NCBI GenBank assembly: GCA_003216815.1
Contig: QCIG01000017.1
Span: 1-33,860, forward strand
Direction: 5' to 3'
Length of the DNA stretch: 33,860 nt
Source of the DNA: Prochlorococcus sp. AG-402-K14
GTDB lineage: Bacteria; Cyanobacteriota; Cyanobacteriia; PCC-6307; Cyanobiaceae
Shown: in pieces, positions 31,096 through 33,860 of the stretch
Layout of the letters: the number at the start of each line of letters is the position of its first letter
Numbering within the stretch: position 1 is the first letter of the stretch
Program-made: the position numbers and the translations under genes
The notes under the pieces: generated by a model
Seen by the model: only the letters and a program-made list of their open reading frames with translations
What the model was told of the DNA's origin: nothing
Database searches by the model: none

Positions 31096-31175
31096 ATGAC
31101 TTTACTCATCAATTATTTGATAATTATGATGAGGCATATTTGGTACTTGGTGTTCTACTTCCTGTAAATATCTAA
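31096..31175 (+). pseudogene. Truncated copy of the 57-aa acidic protein gene
   Basis: The frame containing DFTHQLFDNYDEAYLVLG is clearly related to DDITQQAFNSYDEAYDLLE of the gene at 25027-25200, but the equivalent ATG (31096) is out of frame and a TAA at 31173-31175 ends it early. It follows the second membrane peptide by the same distance (11 nt) as in the intact pair. Downstream traces (TYEEIDISY, about 31189-31215) may be the decayed C-terminus. Confidence 0.55.
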
Positions 31176-31255
31176 TTAATACTTTCACCTACGAAGAGAT
31201 AGATATTTCTTATCCAACTCAGCAAGTGACTTTGCAAAAATTCAGTATTTCATAA

Positions 31256-31462
31256 TCATACTTTTACGTCATCAAGTTCAGGGAAAAGCATATTTATATA
31301 AGCCATTATGATTACAACCAATGGAGGCATATTTGTCTTGTCTTCGTTGGTTATTCGCTTCATTTCTGATAAGAAACCTTTTGCTTCTTGCTCGTTAATT
31401 TTGTAGTCTGGATTTTTTTCAACTTGGTCAACCAGTGATTGAATTTGATTCGCAGAATCCAT
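31256..31462 (-). CDS. 68-aa hypothetical protein
   Basis: ATG 31462 to 31256. The first two thirds is charged and helical (MDSANQIQSLVDQVEKNPDY, INEQEAKGFLSEMKRITNED). It is followed by a hydrophobic stretch (PPLVVIIMAYINMLFPEL, about 46-63) that might be a membrane helix or core. The order helix-rich then hydrophobic is reminiscent of small DNA-binding or membrane-tethered peptides, but no family is recognised. It stands alone in its strand context. Confidence 0.5.
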   Translation of the reverse strand: MDSANQIQSLVDQVEKNPDYKINEQEAKGFLSEMKRITNEDKTNMPPLVVIIMAYINMLFPELDDVKV

Positions 31463-32083
31463 TAATTTATATAAGAACTATACCAATAAAACGAATAATG
31501 ATTAAGCCTTCAAGGATAGATAAATAAAACTTATCATAACATATACGCTTAAATGTTCTTTATTGTTTTTTTGCTTTAACTTATGTCTCATGTGAGATTT
31601 CGGGAGTTACTAATCGGAGCTGAAACTCGTTTATCCTTTTTGTCTTGATAGTTATCTGATGGAAGCTTAATGGGATAACTTGGCTCTAGTTCTATTAATA
31701 AAAAAAATTCAGTCATTTGTAGTGAATATATATTATGAGTTAACTAAAAAAATTATTTCTTAGAAGATCGCTTTATTTACTTTTGATTGTTTATATTAAA
31801 AAGGGCTTTAAATCTTGTTTTAATTCTATTGGTTATTGTATCTATTATATAGTTCCTTTCATCTATAGTAGCATCTTATTAAAGGACATTTTTTAAGAGG
31901 TTATTTCAATATATCTTATGATTTTACAGTTCTCCTAATCTTTTGTATGAATTTATCTACATCTTTCTTATTTGAAGTGGTTACATCAAGGTGAGTAATA
32001 TATCACTTACAAAAGAAATATTTGTCATGACGAGGTCTATAAAAAAAAGTTATTAATAAATAACTTCGACTTTTATAAATCAA
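31463..32083. other. Long AT-rich intergenic region
   Basis: About 620 nt with stops in all frames. Small palindromes are present (TCTCA-TG-TGAGA near 31588; AAGTTATT/AATAACTT at 32047-32066) but no terminator with a good T-run and no RNA gene. It may be a decayed accessory region. Confidence 0.45.
32047..32066. promoter_or_regulatory. Hairpin just before the 88-aa gene
   Basis: AAGTTATT (32047-32054) and AATAACTT (32059-32066) form an 8-bp stem with loop AATA, preceded by eight A. It ends 17 nt before ATG 32084, so it would sit in the mRNA leader or end an opposing transcript. Confidence 0.3.
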
Positions 32084-32350
32084 ATGACCAGTTTTAATGA
32101 ATTTAGAAAAATGATTACTAATCTTAATGAAGAAAATCTATCAGAATTATGCGAGACATTCCTGACTGATCATGAAGCTGCAATGGAAATATTATCAAAA
32201 TATTGTATTGATTCTGGATTGATATATAATGATACAGATATCAAAGATTATATGTCTAAAATGCATAGTAACGGTGAATTTGATGATATTGTATGTTTTG
32301 GAATTGAATTATCAGAAAATCTTTTATATAAAAAGTTTCATCCTGCTTGA
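32084..32350 (+). CDS. 88-aa acidic helical protein
   Basis: ATG 32084. Acidic, with helical segments throughout (MTSFNEFRKMITNLNEENLS, LCETFLTDHEAAMEILSKYC) and the pattern IYNDTDIKDYMSKMHSNGEF. No signal, no membrane segment, no recognised family. Standing alone between long gene-poor stretches, it could be an accessory regulator or remnant, but composition and codon-like structure look real. Confidence 0.55.
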   Translation: MTSFNEFRKMITNLNEENLSELCETFLTDHEAAMEILSKYCIDSGLIYNDTDIKDYMSKMHSNGEFDDIVCFGIELSENLLYKKFHPA

Positions 32351-32394
32351 TAATGTTATTTATAATTGCTTTTGGTTTGATTCATTTCAAATAC

Positions 32395-32706
32395 CTAGTT
32401 AGTTTGAATTACTTTTTTAGGTAATAAAAGTTTAGTTATTAATCCAATTATATTAGCACTCAAGCGCCCCATAGGATTTGAAATTAAAAAGGATTTTTCT
32501 AAGTTATTTATGACATTTAATCGCTCCTGCCTTACGCTCTTTTCGCCTCTTTGAATTAAAATATTCTCAATTATTTGATGTATTTTTTGATGTCTAGAAT
32601 CTGAGCTAATATTGCTCCAATATTGATCTAAAGTATGCAACTGACTAGTTCTCAAAAACCTAGCTTTGAAATATATGTATTCTAAATCTTTTGAAGATAA
32701 GTACAT
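32395..32706 (-). CDS. 103-aa basic hypothetical protein
   Basis: I prefer ATG 32706 (MYLSSKDLEYIYFKARFLRT); a TTG at 32730 would add eight residues. The first 75 residues are charged and helical (SDSRHQKIHQIIENILIQRG). The C-terminus has a mildly hydrophobic part (GRLSANIIGLITKLLLPKKV) that could be a membrane-binding helix. No known family. It converges on the 88-aa gene with 44 nt between stops. Confidence 0.5.
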   Translation of the reverse strand: MYLSSKDLEYIYFKARFLRTSQLHTLDQYWSNISSDSRHQKIHQIIENILIQRGEKSVRQERLNVINNLEKSFLISNPMGRLSANIIGLITKLLLPKKVIQTN

Positions 32707-33405
32707 GTATTTTAATAATTTGATAATCAAGAATTTATTTTCTCTCTTTCTCTGTTAAATTGTCTATAAAAAATGAGACAAAATTTTGTTTATTAATTAC
32801 ATTTTTCTCATAAATCACTTAATTTTATAAAATTATTTCAACAATAAATTTTTTTGATTAATTGATTTACCATTTTTTCAAGAGTTATTCATCCTTTGCT
32901 TTTGGTTGCAATGTTGTTGAGCTTTGATGTTTATCTTTCTACGAGTATTTCTAAGTGTTATCTCCTAAGTATATAGTGAGTCTCAACGATAAGCGAATTA
33001 ACGAAAAACCCAGTTCATGTCGAAAAAGATTCCATTCAAGAACTTATTTGTTTAAGGATTTAAATAATCTGGATTCGAATCTCTAAAATCAGACTTCTTC
33101 TGCTACATCTGGTCTTTTCGGGCTGATGATGGTATTGAATGTTTAGTCAGGAAAATGAATAGAGATTATATTGCTGATTGTTATTCCTAATCATTTTGCA
33201 TTGTTGCAAAATTTTGGTTAATCGATATTAAGTCATTATCTAGCATACTTAGACGTTTTTAGTAGCCCTCATTTATTGTTGAGATACATTTTTGGCCTAT
33301 GTAATTAGTTTCGAAATGAGACAAAATATCAAGTAAATATGTAATTGGTATAGAACATCTATACGAGCTAGTAGTATGTTTTCTTTCGTGTTTTGGCTTT
33401 GATAA
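32707..33405. other. Gene-poor region before the last gene
   Basis: About 700 nt with no acceptable coding frame on either strand. The last 150 nt should contain the promoter and leader of the gene at 33406, but no element is clear. A TTCGAAT at 33074-33080 looked like a tRNA T-loop but has no pairing stem. Confidence 0.4.
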
Positions 33406-33860
33406 GTGGATAAATCATTTGCACTAGACGGCACTATTTTTGTTGAAGATGTTGTATATCAATATGGAAGTCCACAAGCTGATTTTGCATATAAAACTTT
33501 TGAGTTCGATACTCTAACCTTGGCCACGATCAAATTTGAATTTAGCAATAATGAAATGATTATGAGTCTTACCTCAGAATATGATTGGAATGGTAAGTCT
33601 TATAGTGATCATAAAAGAGAAATCTACTTAGGAATATTTAAGTATGACAGTGATGGGTTGCTCAACTTTGCAGAGATGGATTCCAAAGGTGTTAGGTCAT
33701 GGGAGAAGACCATTGATAAAGTCACTGGTGTATTAACAGAAGAAGAGGATATTTATGTTTTTTCATCTAAAAATTCTGTTCTTGTAAATAATCCACGAAC
33801 AGAATTAGGTTGGCAAATAGGTCAGAACACAATTGGTAATGGCACTGATTCAGAGAATTT
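33406..33860 (+). CDS. Unrecognised protein, N-terminal part (runs off the window end)
   Basis: GTG 33406 directly follows an in-frame TAA and begins MDKSFALDGTIFVEDVVYQY. The frame stays open for 151 codons to the window end. The sequence is acidic and beta-rich, with repeated aromatic and Asp/Asn residues (FAYKTFEFDTLTLATIKFEF, SLTSEYDWNGKSYSDHKREI, LGIFKYDSDGLLNFAEMD), a texture common in secreted or RTX-type proteins. No signal peptide. An exported surface protein is a guess from texture and from the RTX genes nearby. Confidence 0.6.
   Translation, partial: MDKSFALDGTIFVEDVVYQYGSPQADFAYKTFEFDTLTLATIKFEFSNNEMIMSLTSEYDWNGKSYSDHKREIYLGIFKYDSDGLLNFAEMDSKGVRSWEKTIDKVTGVLTEEEDIYVFSSKNSVLVNNPRTELGWQIGQNTIGNGTDSEN

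Noticed and set aside
33060-33100. TTCGAAT resembling a tRNA T-loop
   Set aside because: Flanking bases do not form a T-stem, and no acceptor stem or anticodon arm can be drawn; not a tRNA or recognisable attachment site.

Overview
The window looks like a Prochlorococcus chromosome. The DNA is AT-rich, and a compact core block runs mrdA - FMN reductase - flv1/flv3 - alaS - speA - ndk - thiO - gatB - coaE - argJ, an order I associate with Prochlorococcus (from memory, not searched). Around that block are many very small proteins of the kind common in this genus, and RTX/DUF4214 surface-type proteins. A low-light, NATL-like lineage is my guess from base composition and accessory content only.

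Region 1 (1-3040) is accessory. It holds the N-terminal part of a TPR protein, a small secreted-protein gene interrupted by three in-frame TGA codons, a DUF1651-like gene, a small membrane protein and a TM2-domain protein. Between 2053 and 2313 there are two strong bidirectional terminator hairpins, with a candidate small RNA carrying the ACTCCTCACAC motif known from Yfr1.

Region 2 (3041-20241) is dense core genome: two conserved-looking hypotheticals, penicillin-binding protein 2, an FMN reductase, the flv3-flv1 pair for NAD(P)H-dependent reduction of O2 to water, alanyl-tRNA synthetase, arginine decarboxylase, nucleoside diphosphate kinase, ThiO, the GatB amidotransferase subunit, dephospho-CoA kinase and ArgJ. 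Genes abut or overlap by a few bases, often tail to tail.

Region 3 (20242-33860) is an accessory island. Its main feature is a tandem cassette on the minus strand: a 40-43 aa charged peptide, then a DUF4214 protein (one copy with RTX Ca2+-binding repeats), then a 93-nt repeat over the stop codon that also encodes, on the plus strand, a 20-aa peptide with a GG-leader-like end. The 93-nt repeats differ at only 2 positions, although the neighbouring coding sequences have diverged much more. Next comes a run of seven tiny plus-strand genes with overlapping or touching ends, then arfB (ribosome rescue) and several hypotheticals. A SAM methyltransferase follows, then decayed or diverged copies of the cassette neighbourhood: a DUF4214 fragment, a second 31-aa membrane peptide and a truncated copy of its neighbour. 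The window ends inside an unrecognised plus-strand protein.

I saw no rRNA, tRNA, CRISPR array, integrase or intact insertion sequence. Core functions rest on clear motifs. Functions of the small island genes are unknown, and their reality rests on reading frame, spacing and internal duplication.
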